Part shown: positions 62,619 through 64,000 of the stretch, piece after piece
How positions within the stretch are numbered: the first letter of the stretch is position 1
Layout: every line of letters starts with the position of its first letter
NCBI GenBank assembly: GCA_903889245.1
Contig: CAISWQ010000087.1
Location: forward strand, 25,375-89,374
DNA: 64,000 nucleotides
Direction of reading: 5' to 3'
DNA from: an uncultured Lentisphaerota bacterium
GTDB lineage: Bacteria > Verrucomicrobiota > Kiritimatiellia > CAIQIC01
Program-made: the position numbers and the translations under genes
The notes under the pieces: generated by a model
Databases searched by the model: none
The model's input: the letters and a program-made list of their open reading frames with translations, nothing else
What the model was told of the DNA's origin: nothing

Positions 62619-63906
62619 ATTCCTTTTTCCCCTCGCCGAGCACCAGCAAGTCCAGCCCGGCCAGCGCCAGCTCGCGCTGCGTCTGCGCGGCGATGGCGGA
62701 AAGCTCGGCTTCGAGTTGCGCGCGCCACGCCTCGGAGAGATCGAGGAACGAGCTTTGGTTGGAGAGATAGCCGGCGCGCGCGGACTCCAGCGCCAGCCGC
62801 GCCTTCGGCAGCAGCGTATCCTGCGCGAGCGCCAGGTTCCGCTGCGCCTCGCGCAGCATATAGGTCTTCTCCGCCAGTTCGACCGCGAGCGCGATCTGCT
62901 CACCGGTGAGCCGCGCCTGCGCTGCGCTTTTCTGTGCCTGCGCCTCGGCGAGCTGTGCGCGGATTTTCGCGCGCCAGACCGGCAGCGTGACGCTCGCCAG
63001 CGGCCGGAAGAGCAGCGGCGTCATTTTGAAATCTGTCATCAGGCCCGCGCTGAAATCGGGTACGCCCGCCTTGGCCGCCAAGGCCAGCGCGGCCTCGGCG
63101 CGCTGCACCTCCGCGGCCATCACCGCCAGCCGCGGATTGTGCGCGTAGGCGGCGGCGAGCAGGTTCGAGGGCGCGACGGTCAGCGGCGTGGTCTCGAACC
63201 GCGCGGGCAGCGGCGGCTCCGGTGCGGGGGCCGGCAGACCGAGCGCCGCCTTGAATTGCGCCGCGAGCGGCTGGCGCGAATCCTCAAGGTTGGCGATCTC
63301 CGTCCGCAGCCGCTCCTGCTCCATCTGCGCGCGGAGCACATCCTGCAACGTCGCCTGGTTCACCGCATTGCGCTGCCGCGCCACGGCCTCGACGTTGCCG
63401 AGCACGGCAAGCGTCGCGCGGTTGACGGCGATTTTCTCCGTCAGGAAATACAGTTGGTAATAGGCCTGCTTGACCGCGAAGGCCGCCGCCAGCACGCGCG
63501 CCTCGAACTCGTGATACTTGCCGGCGCTCTCCGCGGTGGCGACCGCCGCCTGTGCGCGCAGCTTGCCGGGACCGGGAAAGCTGAACATGAACCCCGGCAT
63601 CAGCGAGGCGACCACGCTCTGGATATCGGCTTGAAAAGTCAGTTGCGGATCGGGCGGCGTCCCGGCGCTGGTGATACGCGCAACCGCGGCGGCCCAATCA
63701 TAGTAGGTGGCCTCGACCTCCGGCTGGTTGAGCAGCGCGTAGGTCAGGAAGTCGGCAAGCGGTGCGTTCGTCGTGAGCGACGGCAACACCGGCTTGCGGC
63801 CATCCGGCCGATATCGCGCCGACACCTGCTTGAGCTTCTGTTGCTGGGCTTTCTCCGCAGGCGTCGTGCATCCCGCAAGGATCAGCAAGCCGGCGAGCGC
63901 GGCCAT
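62596..63906 (-). CDS. cusC: Outer-membrane channel of the efflux operon, TolC/CusC-like lipoprotein
   Basis: 436 residues from ATG 63906; 'ALAGLLILAGC' is a lipoprotein signal with Cys as lipid site. Two long coiled-coil halves of the TolC family follow ('AVARQRNAVNQATLQDVLRA', 'VELAEKTYMLREAQRNLALA'). An upstream ATG at 63945 exists but is inside a palindrome and would give 13 repeat-encoded residues. The last 10 residues ('KKEWSGGVLE') come from the octamer element, so the original C-terminus was probably different. First gene of the cus operon. Confidence 0.9.
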   Translation of the reverse strand: MAALAGLLILAGCTTPAEKAQQQKLKQVSARYRPDGRKPVLPSLTTNAPLADFLTYALLNQPEVEATYYDWAAAVARITSAGTPPDPQLTFQADIQSVVASLMPGFMFSFPGPGKLRAQAAVATAESAGKYHEFEARVLAAAFAVKQAYYQLYFLTEKIAVNRATLAVLGNVEAVARQRNAVNQATLQDVLRAQMEQERLRTEIANLEDSRQPLAAQFKAALGLPAPAPEPPLPARFETTPLTVAPSNLLAAAYAHNPRLAVMAAEVQRAEAALALAAKAGVPDFSAGLMTDFKMTPLLFRPLASVTLPVWRAKIRAQLAEAQAQKSAAQARLTGEQIALAVELAEKTYMLREAQRNLALAQDTLLPKARLALESARAGYLSNQSSFLDLSEAWRAQLEAELSAIAAQTQRELALAGLDLLVLGEGKKEWSGGVLE

Positions 63907-63907
63907 T

Positions 63908-63954
63908 TTCCAAGGCTTGGAAAAACCGGACCCATATTTTTCCAAGCCTTGGAA
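63908..63954. repeat. Palindrome pair, 32-bp spacing
   Basis: TTCCAAGGCTTGGAA (63908-63922) and TTCCAAGCCTTGGAA (63940-63954), both perfect, at the immediate 5' side of the cusC start, placed over its expected leader. Confidence 0.95.
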
Positions 63955-63975
63955 AAATCCGCCGGCGAGAGGCGC

Positions 63976-63999
63976 GCCGGGTCGGAGACCCGGCCTACA
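63976..63999. repeat. 24-bp CCGGGTC hairpin repeat at the window end
   Basis: Same element as 60765-60788 (identical in the 24 bases). Confidence 0.95.
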
Positions 64000-64000
64000 A

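Overview
The window is GC-rich chromosomal DNA from a bacterium that looks like a member of the PVC superphylum, most likely Verrucomicrobiota or a close relative. This is inferred from gene content and not from a marker gene: Tat-exported Gfo/Idh/MocA oxidoreductases, DUF1080 and ThuA proteins, PQQ-propeller proteins, a SUMF1/HzsA-like cytochrome fusion, an 'AFTLIELLVV' pseudopilin and PEP-CTERM-type C-termini. I see no rRNA, tRNA, transposase, phage or classical CRISPR. Gene density is high; most overlapping long ORFs are shadows caused by GC bias.

Layout. 1-3252: a class III nucleotide cyclase (cut by the window start), a small ORF, an MBL-fold hydrolase and an MscS channel with a cyclic-nucleotide domain. 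3612-8437: pyruvate:ferredoxin oxidoreductase, a dihydroorotate-dehydrogenase-like protein and a ferredoxin, closed by a strong hairpin. 8635-12260: a C39-like protein without its catalytic residues, an outer-membrane barrel and a gingipain-like protein. 12270-19621: a polysaccharide/sugar block (DUF1080, SGNH hydrolase, three Gfo/Idh/MocA proteins, ThuA). 19677-22440: trpD-dgt and a divergent NUDIX hydrolase. 22519-23714: two response regulators. 23911-27338: UvrD-like helicase and MFS transporter. 27367-30164: a PEP-CTERM remnant and a tandem NodB-like secreted protein. 30297-35951: pyrH-frr, a methionine synthase split into two genes, a low-GC orphan and rubredoxin. 36066-42629: another Gfo/Idh/MocA protein, a six-hairpin glycosidase and the SUMF1/HzsA-like fusion. 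42721-46946: a pseudopilin and a PadR-controlled VIT/PEP-CTERM operon. 47077-55948: a small ORF, an FN3 protein, a Na+/solute symporter, a phosphatase, a PQQ propeller and a GH123-like (DUF4091) protein. 56052-57392: a truncated ECF sigma factor with an anti-sigma-like protein and a secretin-type periplasmic protein. 57496-63906: a cusCBA-type copper/silver efflux operon.

The most unusual content is non-coding. Fifteen sites carry about 39 copies of a palindrome TTCCAA-N3-TTGGAA, and within nearly every cluster the copies sit 30-33 bp apart, about three helical turns. A separate array at 48571-48775 has an exact 41-bp period with a GC-rich 13-bp core and AT-rich tails. There are also degenerate 7-nt and 8-nt tandem tracts, the 8-nt ones arranged as inverted arms, and a 24-bp hairpin element built on CCGGGTC-N3-GACCCGG. 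Several lie inside or against genes: at the N-terminus of two secreted enzymes, at the gap of the split methionine synthase, and at the domain junction of the SUMF1/HzsA-like fusion. This suggests that these repeats insert and reshape genes here.
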